Shown here piece after piece: positions 14,512 to 22,049 of a DNA stretch of 23,549 nt. Position 1 is the first letter of the stretch, and every line of letters begins with the position of its first letter. The notes beneath the pieces were generated by a model. It made no database searches. It saw only the letters and a list, made by a program, of their open reading frames with translations, and was not told where the DNA came from. Both the position numbers and the translations under genes were made by a program. This stretch comes from JBOGFI01 sp050743365 (GTDB lineage Bacteria; Actinomycetota; Acidimicrobiia; IMCC26256; JACDBD01), in the NCBI GenBank assembly GCA_050743365.1, contig JBOGFI010000097.1, positions 1 to 23,549 on the forward strand, given 5' to 3'.

Positions 14512-15273
14512 ATGGCGGGCGTGATGGACGGCAAGGTCGCGCTGGTGACCGGCGGCGCCTCGGGGCTGGGCCGGGCATCGGCGCTCGCACTTGCTCGGGC
14601 CGAGGCCCGCCTGGTCGTAGCGGACGTCGACGAGGCCGGCGGGAAGGAGACGGTGGCGCGAATCAACGCCGCCGCCGCCGAGGCCCACTTCGTCAGGGCC
14701 GATGTGACCATCCCCGAGGCCGTCGAAGCCATGGTCGCCGCCACGGTCGAGCGGTTCGGTCGCCTCGACTGCGCGGTGAACAACGCCGGCACCACCGGGC
14801 CGGGCGGGCGCACGGCCGACTACTCGCTCGACGACTGGAACCGCACGCTCGCGCTCAACCTCACCGGCGTGTTCCTGTGCATGAAGTACGAGATCCCGCG
14901 CATGGTCGACCAGGGCGGGGGCGCGATCGTCAACATGTCGTCGGGCGCGGGGCTCGTCGGCTTCGCCGGTCTGCCGGCCTACGTGGCGAGCAAGCACGGC
15001 GTCGTCGGCCTCACCCGCGCTACCGCGCTCGAGTACGTGAAAGACGGTGTGCGCATCAACGCCGTGTGCCCGGGCAGCACGCGCACGCCGATGCTCGAGG
15101 GCTTCATGGCGGGAGACGAGCAGATCGAGCGCATGATGACGGCGTCGGTCCCGCTCGGCCGCCTGGGCCGGCCCGAGGAGATCGCCGAGGCGGTGGTGTG
15201 GCTGTGCTCCGACGCCGCCTCGTTCGTGGTCGGCCACGCCATGGCGGTCGACGGCGGGTCCGTGATCCAGTAG
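14512..15273 (+). CDS. SDR family oxidoreductase (classical, 3-oxoacyl reductase-like)
   Basis: A protein of 253 aa. TGGASGLGRA is the standard cofactor motif. NNAGTTG, the Ser in NMSSGAGL and YVASK complete the Ser-Tyr-Lys triad. The Asp after beta-2 (VVADVDEAGG) favours NAD over NADP. LGRLGRPEEIAEAVVWLCSD and VDGGSVIQ are the usual end. It is a much more conventional SDR than the two before it. ATG 14512 and ATG 14524 (MDGKVALV) are both possible starts. Its stop lies 6 bases from the stop of the convergent hydrolase gene. Confidence 0.94.
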   Translation: MAGVMDGKVALVTGGASGLGRASALALARAEARLVVADVDEAGGKETVARINAAAAEAHFVRADVTIPEAVEAMVAATVERFGRLDCAVNNAGTTGPGGRTADYSLDDWNRTLALNLTGVFLCMKYEIPRMVDQGGGAIVNMSSGAGLVGFAGLPAYVASKHGVVGLTRATALEYVKDGVRINAVCPGSTRTPMLEGFMAGDEQIERMMTASVPLGRLGRPEEIAEAVVWLCSDAASFVVGHAMAVDGGSVIQ

Positions 15274-15279
15274 CGGCCG

Positions 15280-17292
15280 TCACTCCACCGGCTCGGCCCG
15301 ACAGGGCCTCCCGTCACACACGTCGATCACCCTGCCCTTGTGCTTCAGGAACTCGGCCTTCTGCCGGCGTGCCGCCCGGGAATGGCGGGGATCCTCGTGG
15401 CTGTCCTCGCCCTCCTCGGGGCCCACGTTCCCGGGTGGCGGCGCCGGCGTGCCGCTGTCCCACACGATCAGCGCCGAGCCGCGGTGCGGGAAGCCCTCGA
15501 TCCGGCAGACACCCCAAAGCGGCTCCTCGTCCCGCGAGCGGCCGTCGTGCAGGGTGGCTTCCGGCGTGCAGGCGCCGATCGTACGGGCCTCGACCTCGGT
15601 GGCGACGTTGGCGACCTGGTGGTCCCCGAACGCCTCGTGGATGAGCACGCGGTGCTTCGGCGTGCCGGCGTAGGGGTCGCCGGTCATGTGTTGCGCGTAC
15701 CCGTTCGCCTCTGCCCGGTCCCACAGCATCTGGACCAGCGTGATCCCGATGGTGCGGTCGTGCTCGTCGGGGTACGCCGGGTCGAGGATGGTCTCGTAGA
15801 CGTCGAAGTCGACGCTGCGGTGCAGCAGCGTGCTGTAGTTCATCGCCGGCACGCCCAGCACGGCCCGCGTCCAGTCGATCGACACCGCGGTGGCGGCGCC
15901 GCCCATGATCCCGCCCTGGCTGTTGCCGTCGTAGAAGAGCTCGTCGGTGTCGATGAGCCGCTCACCACCGGGACCCTGGAACGCCGCGTGCGTCGAGAGG
16001 CCTCGCTCGTGGATCATGAGCCGGCCGAGGAAGAGCGTGTTCAGGACGCCCTGCTGGAGGCGGTCGGCCATGGTCGGGAAGCGCCCGAGCTCCACCAGGA
16101 TGCTCGCGGCGTTGCCGAGGTCCTCCTCCGCCAAACCGATCCACTTCGTGGCGCAGAACACGAAGTCGTGCTCGTCGGCCATCAGGGCCACGTTGTCGGC
16201 GTCGACCTCGTCCTCGGTCCCGAGGAGGCCGTGGCCGTACACCGCGGGGCGCGCCGCGTGAACGTCGCCGTCCTTGCCGAGTGCCGCCTCGGGCACGATG
16301 CACCGGAAGTCGGCGACGTACTCGCCGTTGGGCCGGGGGAGGGCGTCAGGGCCCGCGTCGGCGCCGTACTCGAACCGGCTCCCCGGCTCACCGGCGCCGG
16401 TCAAGTACCGCGGCACCCGGAACGTGCCGACGACACGCCGGGCGACGTGCTCCTCGGGGTTCTCCTCCACCGTCGTGACCTCGAACGCCGGCGCTTCGTC
16501 GCCGAGGGTGTCGAAGGCATCGTCGCGGATGTGGAGGAGCCGCTCGGAGAGGTTGCGCTCGCTGGCGACCGTGAAGTCCCAGGCCAGGTAGAGGTCGTCG
16601 CGTGGGATGCCAACGTCGGCCAGGGAGTCGAAGAGCTCCTCCATGTGCGCTCGGCGGCCCTCGACCACCGGGTCGTCGGTCTCGGTGTCGTCGCGGTAGG
16701 CGAGGAACGCGGGGCCGGGCTCGATCCGCTCGCCGTCGCCGTCGCGCAGGTCGCGCAGGGCGACGACGTAGCGATGGCCCTCGAGCAGGTTGACGGCGGG
16801 CCGCACGGTCAGGGGCCGGTCGGCGGGGTCGTCGATGCTCTGGTCGAGCTCGGCCCAATGCGGCACCCGCTCGCCGCTTTCGACGTCGAGCAGCACGATG
16901 GGCGCGTCGTCGTCGAGGGAGCGCCCGATGTCGGTGACGGGCGCGGCGTCGGTCTCCTCCAGGTCGAGGCCCTCCACGAAGGTGAGGACGTTCGAGCCGG
17001 GACTGAACCCGTCGTTGCGGTTCCACTCCGTCGGGTCCATGTGGACGCCGTCCCGGTTGACCGGCATGGCGTCGAGGGCGAGGCTCACCCGCCGGCCGGT
17101 GTCGGTCGTGTCGTCCTCGGCGGTGAACCAGTCGTTCGGGAACGGGTAGAGGCACTTCCGCGTGTCGAGGAAGTCGCACGGGGTCGTCGTGACGTCGATC
17201 GGCCCCTCGAGGTCTGGCTCGTCGCCGCCGGCGCCCGCGGTCACGAGCACGAGCGCGACGCCCACCGCCAGCGCCCCTGCCCGACGCCGCAT
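15280..17292 (-). CDS. Secreted alpha/beta-hydrolase-like protein
   Basis: A protein of 670 aa with a signal peptide (RRRAGALAVGVALVLVTAG), so exported. The second half has alpha/beta-hydrolase marks: YGHGLLG (352 onward, oxyanion region), a nucleophile elbow DGNSQGG with Ser458, GDHQV with Asp557 as likely acid, and FPHRGSA with His603 as likely base. The first half (PFPNDWFTAEDD, DPTEWNRNDGFSPGS, a Ig-like beta-rich stretch) resembles the N-terminal part of large bacterial lipase-like proteins. The esterase role and substrate are inferred. ATG 17292 overlaps the stop of the upstream PhyH gene as TGATG, so translation is coupled. A TTG three bases upstream is the less likely start. Confidence 0.82.
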   Translation of the reverse strand: MRRRAGALAVGVALVLVTAGAGGDEPDLEGPIDVTTTPCDFLDTRKCLYPFPNDWFTAEDDTTDTGRRVSLALDAMPVNRDGVHMDPTEWNRNDGFSPGSNVLTFVEGLDLEETDAAPVTDIGRSLDDDAPIVLLDVESGERVPHWAELDQSIDDPADRPLTVRPAVNLLEGHRYVVALRDLRDGDGERIEPGPAFLAYRDDTETDDPVVEGRRAHMEELFDSLADVGIPRDDLYLAWDFTVASERNLSERLLHIRDDAFDTLGDEAPAFEVTTVEENPEEHVARRVVGTFRVPRYLTGAGEPGSRFEYGADAGPDALPRPNGEYVADFRCIVPEAALGKDGDVHAARPAVYGHGLLGTEDEVDADNVALMADEHDFVFCATKWIGLAEEDLGNAASILVELGRFPTMADRLQQGVLNTLFLGRLMIHERGLSTHAAFQGPGGERLIDTDELFYDGNSQGGIMGGAATAVSIDWTRAVLGVPAMNYSTLLHRSVDFDVYETILDPAYPDEHDRTIGITLVQMLWDRAEANGYAQHMTGDPYAGTPKHRVLIHEAFGDHQVANVATEVEARTIGACTPEATLHDGRSRDEEPLWGVCRIEGFPHRGSALIVWDSGTPAPPPGNVGPEEGEDSHEDPRHSRAARRQKAEFLKHKGRVIDVCDGRPCRAEPVE

Positions 17293-18104
17293 CAAACGAC
17301 GTCCCAGACCATCGGGTCGTCGGCGGGCGGGTCGCCCAGCATCTCGGCCGGGTTGCGTTTGTTGACGTGGCCGATGAGGCCGTTATAGATGCCGTAGCCG
17401 CACAGCTCGCGCAGGCGGGGTGAGAAGCCGGCCGCGATCTCGTGCGGGATCCCGAGCTGCTGGTTCTCCTGCTGGCGGATGAAACCGGCGCAGTAGTTCA
17501 TCGCGATCCCGACGCGGCGCTCGTCGGTGGTGTTGGCGCCGCCGCCGTGCCAGAGGCTCCCGTGCCACACGAGCACGCTGCCCGCGGGCATCTCAGCCGC
17601 GACGCCGTCGTAGGGCCGGCCGTAGTCGGGGGAGTGGTCGCGCCGGTGCGAACCCGGGATCACCCGGGTGGCGCCGTTGGCCTCGGTGAAGTCGGTGAGC
17701 GCCCACATGGTGTTGCACACCGTGGGCACGTGGGGCTTCGCCAGCGGGATGAGCTGGTCGTCGGCGTGGATGGGTTGGGCCGTCTCGCCCGGGTCGATGC
17801 TGATCGACGAGAGCGACGACACCAGGCAGCCGGGATCGAGCACGCCCTCGACGACCGGCAGCACGTTCTCATGCACGGGGACGGCCTCGTAGAGCTTCCC
17901 GAACGCGAGGAGGTTGTAGATGCGGACGGTCTTGGTGCCCTCGAAGCTGTTCTCGGCTGGCGCGATCCGGTAGAGCCGCTCGAGGCGGCGCAGGTCGGCC
18001 GTCAGGGCGTCGGCGAGCTCCGGCTCGATGACACGCTCCAGCACCGTGTAGCCGTCGCGGTCGATCCGAGCCTTGTGCTCCCTGAGCGTGGTGTCGTCGA
18101 GCAC
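17292..18104 (-). CDS. Phytanoyl-CoA dioxygenase (PhyH) family protein
   Basis: A protein of 270 aa, an Fe(II)/2-oxoglutarate-dependent oxygenase. H113-x-D115 (PIHADDQ) and the distal His186 (LWHGGGANTT) would hold iron, and Arg196/Arg197 (DERRVG) would hold 2-oxoglutarate. DGYTVLERVIEPEL and GATRVIPGSHRRDHSPD are typical family blocks. Members hydroxylate fatty acyl-CoAs or many secondary metabolites, so the substrate is not known. GTG 18104 is the start, with no ribosome binding site but with TATCGT 6 bases upstream, consistent with a leaderless message. It is coupled to the secreted hydrolase downstream. Confidence 0.93.
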   Translation of the reverse strand: MLDDTTLREHKARIDRDGYTVLERVIEPELADALTADLRRLERLYRIAPAENSFEGTKTVRIYNLLAFGKLYEAVPVHENVLPVVEGVLDPGCLVSSLSSISIDPGETAQPIHADDQLIPLAKPHVPTVCNTMWALTDFTEANGATRVIPGSHRRDHSPDYGRPYDGVAAEMPAGSVLVWHGSLWHGGGANTTDERRVGIAMNYCAGFIRQQENQQLGIPHEIAAGFSPRLRELCGYGIYNGLIGHVNKRNPAEMLGDPPADDPMVWDVV

Positions 18105-18110
18105 GGGATC

Positions 18111-18120
18111 ACGATACCGT
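18111..18120. promoter_or_regulatory. Symmetric -10 element with two leaderless genes
   Basis: ACGATACCGT fills the centre of a 22-base gap between two divergent start codons. TACCGT (18115-18120) is 6 bases before ATG 18127 on the plus strand. TATCGT (18116-18111) is 6 bases before GTG 18104 on the minus strand. There is no room for ribosome binding sites, so both transcripts should begin at or near the start codon. Confidence 0.55.
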
Positions 18121-18126
18121 CGGCTG

Positions 18127-18648
18127 ATGGCGATCTACGCGCTGGGCGACGCCGAGCCCGACATCGACCCCTCGGCGTTCGTCCACCCGGACGCCACCGT
18201 GATCGGCAGCGTGACCATCGGGGCGGAGTCGACGATCTGGCCCCAGGCCGTGCTGCGGGGCGACTACGGCCGCATCGTGATCGGCGCCCGGACCTCGATC
18301 CAGGACGGCGCCGTGATCCACTGCACCGCCGAGCTCGACACCTTCATCGGCGACGACTGTGTGGTGGGCCATCTCGCCCACCTCGAGTGCTGCGTGGTGG
18401 AGGCCGGCGCGCTCATCGGTACGGGGTCGGTGGTGCTGCACCGGGCGGTCGTGCGGTCGGGCGCCCTCGTCGGCGCGGCGGCGCTCGTGCCCAACGACAT
18501 GGAGGTCCCCGCGGGTGCCATGGCGCTCGGGGTGCCGGCGCGAGTACGCCCCGACTCGGTCACCGAGGAGATGATCGCGCCCAACGTCGCGAGCTACGTC
18601 GAGAACGGCAAGCGCTACCGCGCGGAGCTCCGACGCCTGGACGGGTGA
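18127..18648 (+). CDS. Gamma-carbonic anhydrase-like hexapeptide-repeat protein
   Basis: A protein of 173 aa forming a left-handed beta-helix (repeats such as IGSVTIGAESTIW, VLRGDYGRIVIGARTSIQDG split over turns). Gamma-CA relatives are zinc trimers that hydrate CO2 or bind CoA-type ligands. The first His is in VIHCTAE and the second in VVGHLAH. The usual third (GHxAxLHGC) reads GHLAHLECC, so Glu stands where His is expected and an extra His lies two residues earlier. Activity is therefore uncertain. ATG 18127 is chosen because earlier residues in frame do not look like the family and the promoter box is 6 bases upstream. Confidence 0.9.
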   Translation: MAIYALGDAEPDIDPSAFVHPDATVIGSVTIGAESTIWPQAVLRGDYGRIVIGARTSIQDGAVIHCTAELDTFIGDDCVVGHLAHLECCVVEAGALIGTGSVVLHRAVVRSGALVGAAALVPNDMEVPAGAMALGVPARVRPDSVTEEMIAPNVASYVENGKRYRAELRRLDG

Positions 18649-18665
18649 GCCCCGCCTCGCGCCGC

Positions 18666-19637
18666 CTACAGGCTCTCCAGGTAGCGGCCCGCCCCGAGCG
18701 CGACCGAGTGCCGCGGGCGGTCGGCGACGAACACGGGCATCTCGATCTCCGTGCCGATGCGGCGGCCGAGGCCGTGGAGCAGGGCGCTGCCGCCGGTGAT
18801 CACGAGCCCGCGCTCCATGATGTCGACCGCGAGCTCGGGCGGCGTACGGTCGAGTGCCTTCTTGATCGTGTCGACGATCTCTACGACGGGTACGGCGATG
18901 GCCTCTCGGAGCTCGGCCGTCGACACGGTCACGGTGTGCGGCAGGTCGGTCTCGAGCGACCTTCCGCCCAGGTCGAGGTAATGCTCCTCCTCGAGCGGCC
19001 ACGCGCTGGCGTGCTCGGTCTTGGCGTGCTCGGCCGTGCGGGGGCCGACGGCGAGGGCGTACTCGGCCTTGGCGAAGCCGACGATGGCCTCGTCCAGGGC
19101 GTGGCCACCGGTTCGCACCGACTCGCTGGCGACGATCCCGCCGAGGGAGACGACGGCGACGTGTGTGACGCCGCCGCCGATGTCGACGACCATGTTCCCC
19201 GCGGGCTCGTGGACGGGCAGCCCGGCGCCGATGGCCGCCGCGATCGATTCCTCGATGAGGTCCACGGGCTTACGAGCGCCCGCGGCCTCGGCCGTCTCCT
19301 GGCGCGCACGCCGATCGACGCCGGTGACGCCGTCGGGAATGCACATCACCATGTGGGGCCGGGCCCACCGCCTTCGCGGCAGCTGTGAGATCAGGTAGCG
19401 CAGCATCCGGTCGCACAGCTCGAGGTCGGTGACCAGACCGTTCCCCACGGGCTGGACGGTCGCGATCTCCCTGGGCGTCCGCCCGAGCATGTCGCGCGCG
19501 TCGGTACCCACGGCGAGCAGCCGTCCGTCGTCGATGTGCACCGCTACGACCGACGGCTCGTCGAGCACCACGCCCGCGCCGCGCCGGTAGACGACGGTGT
19601 TGGCCGTCCCTAGATCGATGGCGAGGTGCGCGCTCAT
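18666..19637 (-). CDS. mreB: MreB-like actin-family protein
   Basis: A protein of 323 aa with actin-fold ATPase motifs. Phosphate-1 is AIDLGTANTVVY, followed by VVLDEPSVVAV. The MreB block MLGRTPREIATVQPVGNGLV comes next. IEESIAAAIGAGLPV carries the ATPase Glu. Phosphate-2 is VVDIGGGVTHVAVVSLGGIV and the adenosine loop is ITGGSALLHGLGRRI. MreB filaments guide peptidoglycan synthesis in rods. MreC, MreD, PBP2 and RodA are absent, so this is an orphan copy and perhaps a paralogue. ATG 19637 has GGAGGGG 4 bases upstream and a TACGGT box at 19662-19657. The downstream direction (toward 18648) meets the carbonic anhydrase gene, leaving 17 bases. Confidence 0.92.
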   Translation of the reverse strand: MSAHLAIDLGTANTVVYRRGAGVVLDEPSVVAVHIDDGRLLAVGTDARDMLGRTPREIATVQPVGNGLVTDLELCDRMLRYLISQLPRRRWARPHMVMCIPDGVTGVDRRARQETAEAAGARKPVDLIEESIAAAIGAGLPVHEPAGNMVVDIGGGVTHVAVVSLGGIVASESVRTGGHALDEAIVGFAKAEYALAVGPRTAEHAKTEHASAWPLEEEHYLDLGGRSLETDLPHTVTVSTAELREAIAVPVVEIVDTIKKALDRTPPELAVDIMERGLVITGGSALLHGLGRRIGTEIEMPVFVADRPRHSVALGAGRYLESL

Positions 19638-19656
19638 GACCCCTCCGGTGTGTCGA

Positions 19657-19662
19657 ACCGTA
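19657..19662 (-). promoter_or_regulatory. Putative -10 box of the mreB-like gene
   Basis: TACGGT on the minus strand fits TANNNT. It would give a short leader of roughly 13 bases that contains the GGAGGGG ribosome binding site before ATG 19637. This would separate mreB transcription from the upstream CDF gene, although readthrough across the 84-base gap is possible. Confidence 0.3.
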
Positions 19663-19721
19663 GAGCGAAGCCGGCGTTGGGTCCAGACCGCTGCGTTCGG
19701 AGCTCGACGCGGCGTCAGCCG

Positions 19722-20645
19722 TCAGCAGGAAGCCGCCGCCTCCGACCGGTAGAGGTCGGGCTCGAGGTAGATCACCCTCGCGATCGGGACCGCCGCCCGC
19801 ACGCGCGCCTCGACCACGTCGATCGCCTGGGCGAGCGCGTCGATCGTCGGCGCGTTCATGTCGAGCTTCGCCGCCACCAGGAGCTCGTCGGGCCCGAGGT
19901 GCATTGTGCGCAAGTGGATGATGCGGCGGACCTCTGGAGTTCCCTCGATCGCGGCGCGGATGTCGACCACCGCCCGAGGCGACGCCGCCTCGCCGATCAG
20001 CAGGCTCCGCATCTCGATCGCGAGCACGACCGCGATCACAACCAGCAGCGCGCCGATCGCGAGGCTGCCGGCGGCGTCGAAGCGAGGCTCGTCCATGATT
20101 GTCGCGAGGGCTACCCCCGTCAGCGCGAAGCCGAGGCCGAGAAGCGCGCCCAAGTCCTCGAGGAGCACCACGGGCAACTCCGGGCTCTTCGACCGGCGGA
20201 CGAAAGCCACCCACCCTTCGCCGTCCCGCACATGGTTCGACTCGCGGATCGCGGTCCGGAACGAGAACGCCTCGAGCACGATCGCCACACCCAGGATCAC
20301 GAACGCCCACGCCGGCGACTCCAGCTCGTGGGGATGGCGCAGCTTGTCGACGCCCTCGTACAGCGCGAACAGCCCGCCCAGGAGGAACAGCACCACCGAC
20401 ACCACGAACGCCCAGAAGTAGCGCTCACGGCCGTAGCCGAACGGGTGCTCGGGCGTGGGCAGCCGGCGCGCTCGCTGGCCGCCCAGGAACAGCAGGCCCT
20501 GGTTCCCGGTGTCGGCCACCGAGTGCAGCGCCTCGGCGAGGAGCGACGCCGCGCCAGTGAAAGCGAACCCGACGAACTTGGAGATCGCGATGCCGAGGTT
20601 GGCGAGGAACGCGGCGGCGATCGCCCGGCGACTGCCCTCCTGCAT
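19722..20645 (-). CDS. Cation diffusion facilitator family transporter
   Basis: A membrane protein of 307 aa exporting divalent metal (Zn, Fe, Mn or similar) in exchange for protons. About six hydrophobic segments are visible before the cytosolic C-terminal domain (from about residue 210). The TM2 metal site is H41-S-V-A-D45 (LHSVADTGNQ). The TM5 equivalent is LLEDLGALLG with Glu163/Asp164 in place of the common HxxxD. HPFGYGRERYFWAF marks the ZnT9-like subgroup. The C-terminal domain reads PEVRRIIHLRTMHLGPDELLV. ATG 20645 has no ribosome binding site; a TAACCT box lies 9 bases upstream, suggesting leaderless expression. Metal specificity cannot be read. Confidence 0.93.
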   Translation of the reverse strand: MQEGSRRAIAAAFLANLGIAISKFVGFAFTGAASLLAEALHSVADTGNQGLLFLGGQRARRLPTPEHPFGYGRERYFWAFVVSVVLFLLGGLFALYEGVDKLRHPHELESPAWAFVILGVAIVLEAFSFRTAIRESNHVRDGEGWVAFVRRSKSPELPVVLLEDLGALLGLGFALTGVALATIMDEPRFDAAGSLAIGALLVVIAVVLAIEMRSLLIGEAASPRAVVDIRAAIEGTPEVRRIIHLRTMHLGPDELLVAAKLDMNAPTIDALAQAIDVVEARVRAAVPIARVIYLEPDLYRSEAAASC

Positions 20646-20654
20646 GCGCCCGGG

Positions 20655-20660
20655 AGGTTA
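20655..20660 (-). promoter_or_regulatory. Putative -10 box for leaderless CDF transporter transcript
   Basis: TAACCT on the minus strand fits TANNNT and ends 9 bases before ATG 20645. The absence of any ribosome binding site in those bases supports leaderless initiation. Confidence 0.35.
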
Positions 20661-20670
20661 CTCAGAGCCC

Positions 20671-20704
20671 GCGGCAGGTAACCTGCCGCCGAGCGAGTGC
20701 GACC
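20671..20704 (+). repeat. 34-base palindrome-containing repeat, copy A
   Basis: A perfect 9-base inverted repeat (20671-20679 with 20681-20689, centre A) is followed by the conserved tail CGAGCGAGTGCGACC. It is identical over 34 bases to copy B at 20779-20812, 108 bases away. It lies in the gap between the divergent CDF and thiolase genes. Confidence 0.85.
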
Positions 20705-20778
20705 GCGACGCTCGAAGGCCTGCCATCCACCGGTGTGAGCCGTGTATTGCGCGGGAGCGGCGAGCGGCCCGAAGGGCG

Positions 20779-20812
20779 GCGGCAGGTAACCTGCCGCCGA
20801 GCGAGTGCGACC
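20779..20812 (+). repeat. 34-base palindrome-containing repeat, copy B
   Basis: This is an exact copy of 20671-20704, with the palindrome extended to 10-base arms (20778-20787 and 20789-20798). It ends 5 bases before the GGGGAGG ribosome binding site of the thiolase gene. TAACCT inside the palindrome (20787-20792) could be the thiolase -10 box, which would tie the repeat to expression. A related element is found inside the acyl-CoA dehydrogenase gene near 742. Confidence 0.85.
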
Positions 20813-20828
20813 AGAAGGGGAGGCCCCC

Positions 20829-22040
20829 ATGCCCGAGCCCGTCATCGTCTCCACCGCCCGCAGCCCGATCGGGCGCGCCTTCAAGGGGTCGATGGTCGAC
20901 CTGCGCCCGGACGACCTCGCCGCGACCATCATGCGGGCGGCGCTGGCCAAGGTGCCCGAGCTCGACCCGGCCGAGATCGACGACGTCATGCTCGGCTGCG
21001 GCCTCCCGGGCGGGGAGCAGGGCTTCAACATGGCCCGCGTCGTGAGCGTGCTGGCCGGCCTGCCCGACGTGCCCGGCTGCACCGTCACTCGGTACTGCTC
21101 GTCGTCGCTGCAGACGATCCGGATGGCCGCCCACGCCATCAAGGCGGGGGAGGGCGACGCGTTCGTCGCCGCCGGGGTCGAGACCGTGAGCCGCTTCACC
21201 AAGGGCAACTCCGACAGCCTCCCCGACACCAAGAACCCCAAGTTCGACGACGCCGGGCTGCGCAGCATGAAGCGCTCCGAGGGGGGCCAGGGCGAGTGGG
21301 AGCCCGCTCACGACCTCCCCGACATCTACATCGCGATGGGGCAGACCGCCGAGAACGTGGCCGAGCTCGAGCAGGTGTCACGCGAGGAGATGGACGACTT
21401 CGCGTGCCTGTCGCAGAACCGCGCCGTCCGTTCGCAGGAGAACGGCTTCTTCGAGCGCGAGATCACGCCCGTCACGCTGCCGGACGGCACCGAGGTCGCC
21501 AGGGACGACGGCCCGCGCCCCGATACGACCGTCGAGAAGCTGGCGGCGCTGAAGCCCGCCTTCCGGCCCGACGGCAAGATCACCGCCGGCAACGCCTGCC
21601 CCCTCAACGACGGCGCGGCCGCCACGATCGTGATGAGCGACACACGCGCTCGTGAGCTCGGCATCGACCCGCTGGCCCGCATCGTGTCGAGCGGCGTGAC
21701 CGCGCTGAACCCCGAGATCATGGGTCTGGGCCCGATCGAGGCGAGCCGCCAGGCGCTGAAGCGGGCGGGCATGACGATCGACGACGTCGACCTCGTCGAG
21801 ATCAACGAGGCGTTCGCGGCGCAGATCATCCCGTCGGCCCGGCACCTCGGCATCGAGTGGGACAAGCTCAACGTCAACGGAGGCGCGATCGCCCTCGGCC
21901 ACCCGTTCGGTATGACCGGGGCGCGCATCATGACCACGCTCCTGAACGGCCTCGAGGACGCCGAGAAGACCGTCGGCCTCGAGACGATGTGCGTCGGCGG
22001 CGGTCAGGGCATGGCCATGATCGTCGAGCGCGTGGCCTGA
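20829..22040 (+). CDS. Thiolase (acetyl-CoA C-acyltransferase)
   Basis: A protein of 403 aa that would cleave 3-oxoacyl-CoA with CoA in beta-oxidation, or run the reverse condensation. Cys90 (TRYCSSSLQTI) is the nucleophile that forms the acyl-enzyme. NEAFAAQ (326 onward), His358 in GGAIALGHPFGMTG and Cys388 in CVGGGQGMA form the rest of the active site. NACPLNDGAAA is another family block. The length is normal. ATG 20829 follows GGGGAGG by 6 bases. GTG 20805 in frame would add eight non-conserved residues and overlap the repeat. It is probably the partner of the acyl-CoA dehydrogenases elsewhere in the window, but it is not in an operon with them. Confidence 0.96.
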   Translation: MPEPVIVSTARSPIGRAFKGSMVDLRPDDLAATIMRAALAKVPELDPAEIDDVMLGCGLPGGEQGFNMARVVSVLAGLPDVPGCTVTRYCSSSLQTIRMAAHAIKAGEGDAFVAAGVETVSRFTKGNSDSLPDTKNPKFDDAGLRSMKRSEGGQGEWEPAHDLPDIYIAMGQTAENVAELEQVSREEMDDFACLSQNRAVRSQENGFFEREITPVTLPDGTEVARDDGPRPDTTVEKLAALKPAFRPDGKITAGNACPLNDGAAATIVMSDTRARELGIDPLARIVSSGVTALNPEIMGLGPIEASRQALKRAGMTIDDVDLVEINEAFAAQIIPSARHLGIEWDKLNVNGGAIALGHPFGMTGARIMTTLLNGLEDAEKTVGLETMCVGGGQGMAMIVERVA

Positions 22041-22049
22041 GCCCGCGGC

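Noticed and set aside
12749..14524. 591-codon open frame on the plus strand across the GGDEF-EAL and SDR genes
   Set aside because: It crosses two well supported genes in a wrong frame and has no recognisable domain.
15340..17388. 682-codon open frame on the plus strand opposite the secreted hydrolase
   Set aside because: The composition (Val/Arg/Gly/His-rich) is a mirror of the hydrolase codons. The hydrolase has a signal peptide, catalytic motifs and coupling with PhyH.
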